Assembly: GCA_003283665.1 (NCBI GenBank)
Contig: QBWF01000004.1
Coordinates: 1-59,818 of the forward strand
Reading direction: 5' to 3'
DNA length: 59,818 nt
DNA from: Prochlorococcus sp. AG-315-I14
GTDB lineage: Bacteria; Cyanobacteriota; Cyanobacteriia; PCC-6307; Cyanobiaceae
Positions 10,640 to 18,031 of this stretch are shown here, piece by piece. The translations under genes were made by a program, and so were the position numbers. The notes below the pieces were generated by a model that was given only the letters and a program-made list of their open reading frames with translations, was not told the DNA's origin and searched no databases. How positions within the stretch are numbered: position 1 is the first letter of the stretch; every line of letters begins with the position of its first letter.

Positions 10640-11602
10640 ATGAATGTTAAAAAGAATTATTTTAATACGAGTTCTGACCACTTTCAAGTACTAGTTAAAA
10701 GAGGTTCAAGTGTTGAATCTATTCACAGAGCTCATGCAGCTATTTGTGATGTAAAAGGTCGAATTTTAATGAAGGCAGGAGTTTCTGAATACGAAACATT
10801 TATAAGATCTGCTTTAAAACCTTTTCAAGCTTTGCCATTTCTGACTAGTGGCACCTCAGAGAAATACAATGCAACAAATAAAACACTAGCACTTGCATGT
10901 GGTTCTCATTCTGGTTCTCCTGAACAAGCCAGAGAAGCATTCAAACTTCTCTGGAATGCTGACATCGACATAAAAGCCCTTAAATGCCCTCATCCACTTA
11001 ATAAAGAAAGCAAGCTTCAACATAATTGTTCGGGCAAGCATTCAGCATTCCTTGCAACATGTAAGAAAATGAATTGGGACTTAGATAGTTATTTGATGGG
11101 GCACCATCCACTTCAAATAGAAATTTTCAGAAGAATTTCAGATTTGTTAAAAATACCTGCTGACGAATTAATTGCAGAAAGAGATGACTGTGGTGCGCCC
11201 ACATTGCTTTTACGGTTATCACAAATGGCTATTTTATATGCAAACTTAAGTACATCAGATTACCCTGAATTTGAAAAAATTTCTCGCGCCATGATTTCTC
11301 ACCCTGAACTAGTAGGAGGGGAAGGACGTTTTGATTCGGAATTAATGAAAAGAGGACATAGCCAAATTATCAGCAAAGGAGGTAGCGAAGGAATTCAGTG
11401 TATTAGTCGAATAGGAGAAGGTATTGGTATAGCAATAAAGGTAGAAGATGGTTCTAAAAGGGCCAAACACGCAGTAGCAATCCAAATTCTTAGACAACTT
11501 GAGTGGATGACACCTACTGCGTTAGAAGAATTAGGAGAAATTAGTCTTCACAGCAAACCAGGTGTCTTTATAGAAGTTAAGGGCGACTTAAACATCCCAT
11601 AA
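10640..11602 (+). CDS. L-asparaginase II family protein
   Basis: 320 residues. The family hydrolyses asparagine to aspartate and ammonia. Typical segments are RGSSVESIHRAHAAICD, FIRSALKPFQALPF, LALACGSHSGSPEQ, the NCSGKHSAFLATC core, RDDCGAPTLLL, HPELVGGEGRFD and SKGGSEGIQC. It starts immediately after the CGLD27 stop codon, so it closes the DUF3318-rsfS-CGLD27 transcript. The initiator tRNA gene follows 51 bp downstream. Substrate specificity within the family is not certain from sequence. Confidence 0.88.
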   Translation: MNVKKNYFNTSSDHFQVLVKRGSSVESIHRAHAAICDVKGRILMKAGVSEYETFIRSALKPFQALPFLTSGTSEKYNATNKTLALACGSHSGSPEQAREAFKLLWNADIDIKALKCPHPLNKESKLQHNCSGKHSAFLATCKKMNWDLDSYLMGHHPLQIEIFRRISDLLKIPADELIAERDDCGAPTLLLRLSQMAILYANLSTSDYPEFEKISRAMISHPELVGGEGRFDSELMKRGHSQIISKGGSEGIQCISRIGEGIGIAIKVEDGSKRAKHAVAIQILRQLEWMTPTALEELGEISLHSKPGVFIEVKGDLNIP

Positions 11603-11653
11603 CAAAGACATTTATATTTAACAGACACATAAGGATGTATGATTTTATTTCAT

Positions 11654-11730
<77 letters not shown>

Positions 11731-11733
11731 ATT

Positions 11734-11760
11734 AAAACCCAGTCAAGAACTGGGTTTTTT
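11734..11760 (+). terminator. Intrinsic terminator of the tRNA-fMet gene
   Basis: AAAACCCAG and CTGGGTTTT pair across a 7-nt loop, followed by further T residues. It starts 3 nt after the tRNA CCA end, so it ends the tRNA transcript and insulates the spacer downstream. Confidence 0.9.
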
Positions 11761-12346
11761 AATGCTATTTTTCACCAGTACTAAAGGATTTAAATAAAGA
11801 CTCGGACATGAATGACTTTTGTCATGGCTTAAAGAGTTTCAAATACAAGACTTTTGAGACAAAGATATATTTCCTGAAACTATAAATTTTTAGTATTTGA
11901 CGGAAAGTAATGGATTTATATCATCTTGATAATTTCGCAAAGGCTGTGTGAAATCCACAATATCAAAAGCAGAAAGTCCATATGGAACAACCAGAAATGA
12001 TTATGAAATCTAGAATTGTAGATATCTAAAAAAGAACTTTGCAATAAATGAAATTATATATGCCTAAAATAAAACTATAATAAAGTCTAATAAAATAACC
12101 AAATAAAACATGCTGAAAATTAATTTATAATAAATGAAAAAATTATAGTAATAAATACGATATAAAAAAACAAGTCAATTAGCATGGGCTAATGAATAGA
12201 AAATTCTGATTAATGAAGGCTAAAGATCTAGACGGATATATATAAATATCTTAAGATATTTATATATAAATTAAAAGGGAACAATTATAGGATATATATA
12301 ATAATACAAATTTAAAACTGAAAAAACTAAACAGTTATTTAATTAT
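11761..12346. other. Gene-poor spacer between tRNA-fMet and the glycosyltransferase gene
   Basis: 586 bp, very AT-rich, with no ORF above a few dozen codons on either strand that looks coding. The only clear structure is the 32-bp palindrome listed separately. Its base composition and position right after a tRNA are typical of an insertion hot spot, but no integrase fragment or direct repeat could be read here. Confidence 0.6.
12237..12268. repeat. Perfect 32-bp palindrome upstream of the glycosyltransferase gene
   Basis: Two 13-bp AT-only arms flank a central CTTAAG with no mismatch and no spacer; the right arm reads ATATTTATATATA. The symmetry stops exactly at 12237 and 12268. It lies 78 bp before the ATG at 12347, so it could be a regulator site, a cruciform-forming element or part of the leader RNA. 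Confidence 0.85.
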
Positions 12347-14035
12347 ATGAATAAAAGCAATATTAAATTTAGAAAATATCCTGGCACTTTAGTATTACCT
12401 GGAGATGCATTTGACACAGAAACCTATCAATTGATGGGAAGAAGGGTTGCTGGAAAAGAATTTGCTAAAGGAATAGTTGATAATCTAGAACAAGACGAAG
12501 AATTAAATATATTAGTTTACTCAAAGACTGAAAAAGAACAATTAAAGACAATACTCAGACCATATCTTAATAAAGATAATTCATTAAATATAAAAACATC
12601 TATCAAGGATTTTAACCTAAATGAAATAGAGAATCTACATATTCCAGGGGCAGATATAGAAAAGTGGTCAGCAATTAGAGAAAATTATAATTCTAACAAG
12701 TTCTCAATCACAGGTATAATATATACACTTTGCTCAAATAAAATAATAAATGGATTTAAAGACTATATTTTTGGTGGACTAGAGAACTGGGATGCATTGG
12801 TATGCATATCTTCAGCAGGGAAGGAAGTGGTAAATAGAACAATAGACTTCTATCATGAATCATTTGAAAGAAAATACAATATAAATATTAGCAAGCAAAA
12901 GCGACCACAATTATATACTATACCACTTGCAGTAAATGATATTACATATGATAAATCATTAACTAGAGTAGAAAAAAGATCAACCTCAAGGTCGAAGCTA
13001 GGAATCTCTGAAGATGCCATTGTAATTTTATTTCTAGGACGTCTATCCTTTCATGCAAAGGCACATCCATTAGCTATCTATAAAGCAATATCAAAGATAA
13101 GTTCAGAGAATGTGAATAAAGAAATAATATTATTAGAATGTGGTACTTTTGCAAACAAGACTATTGAAGAAAACTATAATAAACTTATACATTCTTTAGA
13201 TAATCTTACAGTGAAAAGAGTCGGAGGTCTAAATCAAGCAACAGAGCAGGCAAAAATAGACTCACTTAATGCAGCAAATATTTTTATTTCACTATCAGAT
13301 AATATTCAAGAAACATTTGGTCTAACAGTTATTGAAGCAATGGCTGCAGAACTTCCATGCATCGTAAGTGACTGGAATGGTTATAAAGATTTAGTAAAAG
13401 ATACGGAAACTGGTTATCTGATACCAACTAAATATGCGTTAGATTCAGAGCATGGAATGAATCAAATAGATATAGATTATAAAATAGAAAAAATAAATTA
13501 CGACTATATGATTGGTCTTAAGTCGATGAAAACTGTAATAGACGAAAACGCATTAATTAGCAAATTAAGATTTCTAGTTAATAACAAGGAGATCAGAGAG
13601 AACATGGGCTATAAAGGTAGGGAAAGATGGAATAAATTATTTAGTTGGAAGGTTGTAAGTAATCAATATCGGGAACTATGGATTAACTTAAAAGAAAGAA
13701 GGGAAAGATTTACAGAAAGAATTAATTCTCAACATTTTCATCCTTCTATTGATTACATATTTAAAGAATACTCAACAGAAATTTATAATGAAGAAGAACT
13801 TTTTGTAGATACTGATTCTACAAAAGCAGAAATTCTACTATTCCCTCTACATTCTCTATTGGTTGATATTATAACAAGTAACAAAACAAAAATTATAATA
13901 GATTTCATTAATAAGAATAAATCAATTACATCAAAAGACTTAGAATTGATTGGCATCGATAAGAATAAGCAGAAAGAAGTAATGGCATTAATAGAAAAGC
14001 TTGGTATCGCAAAAACCAAATCCAAAGAAGTGTAG
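12347..14035 (+). CDS. Glycosyltransferase family 4 protein
   Basis: 562 residues. Residues about 210-400 form a GT4 GT-B nucleotide-sugar domain, with VILFLGRLSFHAKAHP at its start and the donor-binding ETFGLTVIEAMAAELPCIVSDWNG, which contains the EX7E motif. GT4 enzymes usually build cell-surface polysaccharide or lipopolysaccharide; donor and acceptor are unknown. The last 100 or so residues go beyond the GT4 fold and end in a helical segment with the look of a small winged-helix module (NKNKSITSKDLELIGIDKNK). The gene is bracketed by tRNA-fMet and a degenerate tRNA copy, which suggests it is accessory cargo. Confidence 0.85.
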   Translation: MNKSNIKFRKYPGTLVLPGDAFDTETYQLMGRRVAGKEFAKGIVDNLEQDEELNILVYSKTEKEQLKTILRPYLNKDNSLNIKTSIKDFNLNEIENLHIPGADIEKWSAIRENYNSNKFSITGIIYTLCSNKIINGFKDYIFGGLENWDALVCISSAGKEVVNRTIDFYHESFERKYNINISKQKRPQLYTIPLAVNDITYDKSLTRVEKRSTSRSKLGISEDAIVILFLGRLSFHAKAHPLAIYKAISKISSENVNKEIILLECGTFANKTIEENYNKLIHSLDNLTVKRVGGLNQATEQAKIDSLNAANIFISLSDNIQETFGLTVIEAMAAELPCIVSDWNGYKDLVKDTETGYLIPTKYALDSEHGMNQIDIDYKIEKINYDYMIGLKSMKTVIDENALISKLRFLVNNKEIRENMGYKGRERWNKLFSWKVVSNQYRELWINLKERRERFTERINSQHFHPSIDYIFKEYSTEIYNEEELFVDTDSTKAEILLFPLHSLLVDIITSNKTKIIIDFINKNKSITSKDLELIGIDKNKQKEVMALIEKLGIAKTKSKEV

Positions 14036-14058
14036 TTCTGTTGTAAATAAAGTTCTTA

Positions 14059-14122
14059 GCGGAATAAAGGTCTGTTAGTTCTTCGATCTAAAGACCTTAA
14101 GATCAACAGTTTAAATCTTCTC
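14059..14122 (+). pseudogene. Degenerate copy of the initiator tRNA-fMet gene
   Basis: Hand alignment with 11655-11720 is collinear over the whole stretch: 46 of 66 columns identical and a single 2-nt gap. Shared blocks include GCGG at the 5' end, GTCTG, and AAATCTTCTC at the 3' end. The CAU anticodon is lost and the D, T and acceptor stems no longer pair, so it cannot be a working tRNA. It starts 23 bp after the glycosyltransferase stop codon and lies in the same orientation as the intact gene. Confidence 0.65.
14067..14098 (+). other. Strong hairpin inside the tRNA-like remnant
   Basis: AAGGTCT (14067-14073) pairs with AGACCTT (14092-14098), and after a single bulged G, TTAG (14075-14078) pairs with CTAA (14088-14091). 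This gives 11 base pairs and a 9-nt loop. There is no T tract after it, so it is not a classical intrinsic terminator, though it could stabilise the 3' end of the glycosyltransferase mRNA. Confidence 0.65.
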
Positions 14123-14223
14123 ACACTTACTTTTAAGACTTAATTTTAGATTTTTATTAATTATATAGAATCAATTGATTATATTTTACTTCCATACTAA
14201 TCCCGACCAATAATTACTATAAA

Positions 14224-14607
14224 CTATAAATAATCGTATGATTTCTCTTCTATAATTTCTGATCCTAATATCTTATTTATATCTTTCTTAATTTGGGATC
14301 TCTGATCATTAGTTTTATATACATCCCTTGCAAGAATTATAAAATCATTATCAAATTTCTGTTCTTTTTCTTTAATTCTTATATTATCTTCAATTTTCCA
14401 TAGTTTAAGATTTATAACCCTTAATTCATTAATTAGTTTCTGTACTACTTTATTATCATTTAAGATATTTAGTTTGCCATTCAAATAAGACAATTCTTTT
14501 TTAACATTATTTAGTTTATCAATTGATTTAATATGCCTAGCTTTTATTTCAAGTATTGTTAGCTTATCTACAACTTCACCTATAGAACATTTAATCCTTA
14601 TCTCCAT
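14224..14607 (-). CDS. DUF6165-like helical protein
   Basis: 127 residues. The N terminus IKCSIGEVVDKLTILEIKARHI matches the conserved beginning of DUF6165 proteins, small helical proteins often found near glycan-synthesis genes. The rest is a charged, probably coiled-coil helix bundle rich in K, E, N and I. No cysteines or membrane segment. It converges on the glycosyltransferase gene from the other side of the tRNA remnant. Function unknown; an association with surface-polysaccharide synthesis is only inferred from the neighbour. Confidence 0.7.
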   Translation of the reverse strand: MEIRIKCSIGEVVDKLTILEIKARHIKSIDKLNNVKKELSYLNGKLNILNDNKVVQKLINELRVINLKLWKIEDNIRIKEKEQKFDNDFIILARDVYKTNDQRSQIKKDINKILGSEIIEEKSYDYL

Positions 14608-14801
14608 GTCTTCATCTAAATTTTATATTATTATAACATTATACATTCTTAAATTCTTCAATATAATCTGACTTAATGCATAACAGTTTTTATTAAGGAA
14701 ATATTTATCTTTATTAATTCAAAAGCATTGTCGAATATGCAGCTATTACAGTAATTGTAGAATATTGGAATACCATTCTATAAAATTTCCGACTATCTTA
14801 A

Positions 14802-14972
14802 ATGAAAAAAGACAACCTAAAAAGAATTATACAAGAGTTCGAAACCCTCTTAACAGAACTAAAAAGCGAGGTCTATTCAGATAAAGATTCCTATGTCCAT
14901 CCCTGGGACGAACACATTCGTAACGAACCAAGAATCGTTCAATCAGAAGACGATGACGGATATGCTGACTAA
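14802..14972 (+). CDS. Candidate 56-residue acidic small protein
   Basis: ATG MKKDNLKRIIQEFETLLTE opens an amphipathic helix. A proline- and tryptophan-containing turn (YVHPWDEH) follows, and the protein ends in SEDDDGYAD. It looks real because composition is protein-like against a very AT-rich background, with few of the N/K/I/Y runs seen in random frames here, and because the acidic DDDGYAD end resembles small proteins I recall from marine picocyanobacteria. Function unknown. It stands alone between the divergent DUF6165 gene and another small ORF. Confidence 0.65.
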   Translation: MKKDNLKRIIQEFETLLTELKSEVYSDKDSYVHPWDEHIRNEPRIVQSEDDDGYAD

Positions 14973-15098
14973 TCTCTATATGAATAAATAGTAATCAGTC
15001 ACACGAATATATAAATCAAAAAGGATTGATATTAGATAGATTCTAAATATGAGCAAATAAAGTCAGATAATCTTAAAATGATATAATAAGCAATCGAA

Positions 15099-15212
15099 AT
15101 GCAGCCTTTTTACTACAAAGCAGATCGAGAAAAAGCCAAATCATGTAATTATAAAAAAAATATTAAGCCAACACTTTTAGTAAATCTACCTATTGCAAAA
15201 TGCAATTATTAG
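15099..15212 (+). CDS. Possible 37-residue ORF, weak
   Basis: An ATG-initiated frame beginning MQPFYYKADREKAKSCNYKK and ending CNY. It lies between two other small ORFs in the same direction. Composition is biased to K and N as expected of chance frames, so it may well not be a gene. It is listed only because it fills part of a stretch otherwise lacking genes. Confidence 0.2.
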   Translation: MQPFYYKADREKAKSCNYKKNIKPTLLVNLPIAKCNY

Positions 15213-15240
15213 AAGCAACTTATAAAAAACTAAATTGAAC

Positions 15241-15432
15241 ATGAAAGCTTTACCACAACTTATCAAATCAACTGCTCAAGGTGGAACTATTCATGAATAT
15301 CACCTAAGTGGTGGCAAAAGCACATTCATGAGATACTTAGGTTGTTATTTAGGAACCTGTAAGTTTTGTAATAATATTGAAGAAGCGACGGATTTTGTTG
15401 AAAGTGTTGAAATATCGCCAGATCGGGTTTAA
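15241..15432 (+). CDS. Small cysteine-containing protein, unknown
   Basis: 63 residues from ATG 15241 (a TTG at 15235 would add two). Unrecognised. The middle carries HLSGGKSTFMRYLGCYLGTC followed by KFCNN, so three cysteines fall within nine residues (C-x5-C-x2-C), which could bind a metal or form a disulfide. The C-terminal half is acidic. GGKST only superficially recalls a P-loop and is too short for one. It lies about 200 bp upstream of the Rieske oxygenase gene in the same direction, with AT-rich sequence between. Confidence 0.5.
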   Translation: MKALPQLIKSTAQGGTIHEYHLSGGKSTFMRYLGCYLGTCKFCNNIEEATDFVESVEISPDRV

Positions 15433-15570
15433 AGCACACACTTCTTGCAGTAATAATAAAATTATAAAAAAGTTAAACAATATTCACAAATTCATTTAAA
15501 AGCTTTTTTATGTAAATTTAATTCATTCATGACTACTTTAGGTGCTATTTTTTTCAATAATATCCTATTT

Positions 15571-15585
15571 GACAGAAATTCTGTC
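15571..15585. promoter_or_regulatory. Candidate operator palindrome before the Rieske oxygenase gene
   Basis: GACAGAA and TTCTGTC are perfect inverted 7-mers around a single A. The left half overlaps a TTGACA hexamer (15569-15574) that could be a -35 element, and the site is 48 bp before the ATG at 15633. I could not assign it to a known regulator consensus. Confidence 0.4.
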
Positions 15586-15632
15586 TCTGTTTGAATGAGC
15601 CATTTGATGATTCATTTAAATAGCTATAAGCT

Positions 15633-16967
15633 ATGAAGGAAGAAAGCCAAGAAAATAATAAATCAATGCCTTATGAGAATCAAAATCTCATTAATGCGGA
15701 TATTGATGAAAATAAAAGCGTAAATCAACATGAAGAAATACGTAGTAAGCCTATCAACCAATTATCTAACGGTTTGTTAGGTTGGTATTCTGTTGCAAGC
15801 AGTAAAGCAGTAAAGGAAAGCAAACCAAATTTCTTTACACTTTATAATGAACCTCTTATTTTATATCGTGATAGAGAAAATATAGTTAGATGTGTTAAAG
15901 ATATATGCCCACATAGAGGAGCATCATTTATAGGTGGACAACTTATAAATGGACAACTTGTTTGTCCATATCATGGAGCAAGATTTTCATCTCAAGGTAG
16001 TTGTACAAATTTAGACCGAATAACTTGTCAACATATTATTGATTCAAATTACGATAATTACGCTAAAAGTATAAAACTTCTTCAATACCCATGTATAGAA
16101 AAAGAAGGATATATATATATATATTATACAGGCACTCCTCAAACAAATATAGAAGATTTTGAAATTAAAACTTCATTAAACAGTTTACTTCCTGATTCAT
16201 ATGGCTTTCCTTCTTTGGAATATCAGTACGAAGAAGTCTTTGTAGATTTCAAGGCTGACTGGGCAAGAATTATTGAAAATCATCTAGATATATTGCATGT
16301 ATTCTGGATGCATGGAGATACAATTCCTGACAAAAATGTCAATAGGAATACAATTACAAGTTTTAATCAGGAAATCAAAAGAGATAATAGACAAATAGAA
16401 AGTATTTATTCATACAAAAACAATGAGCAAGATGAATTTATCAGAATTAAATTTGTCCCTCCAGGAAGGATATTCATTTATAAAGGCTCGCCTGAAAGTA
16501 CAAGATATATTCAAGTATTAGATCATATTCCTCTTGGAAATAATAGAGCTAGAGTTATAGTAAGACATTATCGAAAGTTTCTAAAGAATAAAATATTTGC
16601 AAATCTAGTTTTATTTAGTCATTTACAACATAGAACATTCTATAAAATATTTTCTGAAGACTATCTAGTATTGAAAACTCAAACATTTAATGAGCAGATG
16701 GGATACATACAAAAGGACAATGTGAAATTGTTGGGGGAGGATAAAATGGTTCAGTATTATTGGGACTGGTTGCATAATGCACTAAATAAAGAAAAGCCAT
16801 GGGATAAGCATCCAAAAGATTCAAATACCAATTCAGTACATGATGAGAGACTAATGTTATATCCCCCTGAAAACCCAGATATAGCAATTAAGACTAATAG
16901 AACAATACTAATCAAGCTTTTAATTAGAGCACTTGTGCCAATAAGCTTAATACTTCTATTAATCTAA
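15633..16967 (+). CDS. Rieske non-heme iron oxygenase, candidate chlorophyllide a oxygenase
   Basis: 444 residues. The N-terminal Rieske centre is C-x-H (CPH) then 16 residues then C-x2-H (CPYH), within CPHRGASF and LVCPYHGARF. The catalytic domain has the mononuclear iron motif N-x2-D-x2-H-x4-H, read as NHLDILHVFWMH. A hydrophobic helix closes the C terminus (about 424-443), so it is membrane-anchored. This is the architecture of the PaO/CAO/TIC55 family. Prochlorococcus chlorophyllide a oxygenase, which makes chlorophyll b, is known to be a divergent member, and this gene fits; pheophorbide oxygenase or another family role cannot be excluded. The ABC ATPase gene follows 10 bp downstream. 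Confidence 0.8.
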   Translation: MKEESQENNKSMPYENQNLINADIDENKSVNQHEEIRSKPINQLSNGLLGWYSVASSKAVKESKPNFFTLYNEPLILYRDRENIVRCVKDICPHRGASFIGGQLINGQLVCPYHGARFSSQGSCTNLDRITCQHIIDSNYDNYAKSIKLLQYPCIEKEGYIYIYYTGTPQTNIEDFEIKTSLNSLLPDSYGFPSLEYQYEEVFVDFKADWARIIENHLDILHVFWMHGDTIPDKNVNRNTITSFNQEIKRDNRQIESIYSYKNNEQDEFIRIKFVPPGRIFIYKGSPESTRYIQVLDHIPLGNNRARVIVRHYRKFLKNKIFANLVLFSHLQHRTFYKIFSEDYLVLKTQTFNEQMGYIQKDNVKLLGEDKMVQYYWDWLHNALNKEKPWDKHPKDSNTNSVHDERLMLYPPENPDIAIKTNRTILIKLLIRALVPISLILLLI

Positions 16968-16977
16968 TCAATTTCTA

Positions 16978-17814
16978 TTGAATAAGACAAGGCAAAACAT
17001 AATTATAGAACCTAATAAAATAGATAAAGCAAAATGGGCTGAATTTAAGAATATAGAAGTATTTATAAATCAGAAAAAGATACTAGAAAATATTAATACA
17101 AGTTTTCAGTATGGAGATAATATTGTAATTTTAGGGCCAAATGGTTCCGGAAAAACAACTTTCCTAAATTTAATAAATAGATCTGTATACCCAAAAGTTA
17201 CAAAAAACAGTTCATTAAAACTATTTAATAAAGAGAACATAAATATATGGGATATAAGAAAAAAGATTGGATTCCTATTTAAAGAAATGGAAGAAAGAGT
17301 CAATAAATGCGTAACAACATATGATGTAATACTTTCTGGTTTTGCTGGTTTATACAATTCAAGGAAATCTAATTTATTAACAACTAATGAACTGGATAGT
17401 ATTGAAGATATAATCAATGAATTAGCACTATCAAATATTATTAAAAAGGAATTTTATTCTCTATCAGATGGACAAAAAAGAATTTCATTGCTTGCTAGAG
17501 CGCTTGTTTATAATCCTAAAATAATAGTGCTTGATGAGCCATTTTCCAATTTAGATATAAAATCAAATTATTTATTAGTAAAAATTCTAAATAAATTAAT
17601 GCTTCGGTCAATTAATATAATTTATGTTACCCATAGTTTAGATTCAATTCTTCCTAAAACAAATAGAGTAATTTTATTTAAGGATGGGAAAATAATCAAC
17701 GATGGAACGCTGGATAATATCATTACATCAGAAGTTATAAGTGATTTATATGATACTTCTATTAATGTAATTAAGCATAAAGATTATTGGAGAACAGATC
17801 CTCAAATAGACTAA
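16978..17814 (+). CDS. ABC transporter ATP-binding protein without a permease gene
   Basis: 278 residues, start TTG at 16978. Walker A is GPNGSGKTT, the signature is a variant LSDGQKRISLLARAL in place of LSGGQ, Walker B is IIVLDEPFSNLD, and the H-loop is THSL. The N-terminal about 25 residues precede the domain. The sequence class resembles metal or ModF/PhrA-like ATPases. No permease or solute-binding gene is nearby. The gap after the Rieske oxygenase gene is only 10 bp, so the two are probably cotranscribed. Its 3' end overlaps the convergent zinc-ribbon gene by 4 bp. Confidence 0.8.
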   Translation: MNKTRQNIIIEPNKIDKAKWAEFKNIEVFINQKKILENINTSFQYGDNIVILGPNGSGKTTFLNLINRSVYPKVTKNSSLKLFNKENINIWDIRKKIGFLFKEMEERVNKCVTTYDVILSGFAGLYNSRKSNLLTTNELDSIEDIINELALSNIIKKEFYSLSDGQKRISLLARALVYNPKIIVLDEPFSNLDIKSNYLLVKILNKLMLRSINIIYVTHSLDSILPKTNRVILFKDGKIINDGTLDNIITSEVISDLYDTSINVIKHKDYWRTDPQID

Positions 17815-18026
17815 ATAAAAATAATAATTAAAAAAGAACATATAATAAACGTAATAAATAAGTGTTTCTTGGACATCATAATTTTATGAAAGAAGGATCT
17901 ATTATTTGAAGATAATCTCCTTATTCCATAAGGATTACCACAGGAAGTGCAAATTAATCTTCCTTGCAATGCTCTATCAGCTCGTAAATTTGAACTTCCA
18001 CAAACTAAACACTTATTTGCCCGCAT
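17811..18026 (-). CDS. Small zinc-ribbon membrane protein
   Basis: 71 residues. Two CxxC pairs, CLVCG (residues 6-10) and CTSCGNPYG (about 27-35), form a likely zinc ribbon. A basic stretch and a C-terminal hydrophobic helix (HLFITFIICSFLIIIFI) follow, so the ribbon should face the cytoplasm. Short proteins of this kind recur in picocyanobacteria with no assigned function. The start lies 5 bp downstream of the peroxiredoxin-like gene, indicating a two-gene minus-strand operon. Confidence 0.7.
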   Translation of the reverse strand: MRANKCLVCGSSNLRADRALQGRLICTSCGNPYGIRRLSSNNRSFFHKIMMSKKHLFITFIICSFLIIIFI

Positions 18027-18031
18027 TTTTA

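Noticed and set aside
15280..15320. GGKST in the 63-residue ORF as a nucleotide-binding P-loop
   Set aside because: It lacks the leading GxxxxGK pattern and the protein is too small for a nucleotide-binding fold.
16108..16127. AT dinucleotide microsatellite inside the Rieske oxygenase gene
   Set aside because: It codes an ordinary Tyr-Ile beta strand (YIYIYY) in frame, and a 2-bp slip would kill the gene, so it is not a plausible switch.
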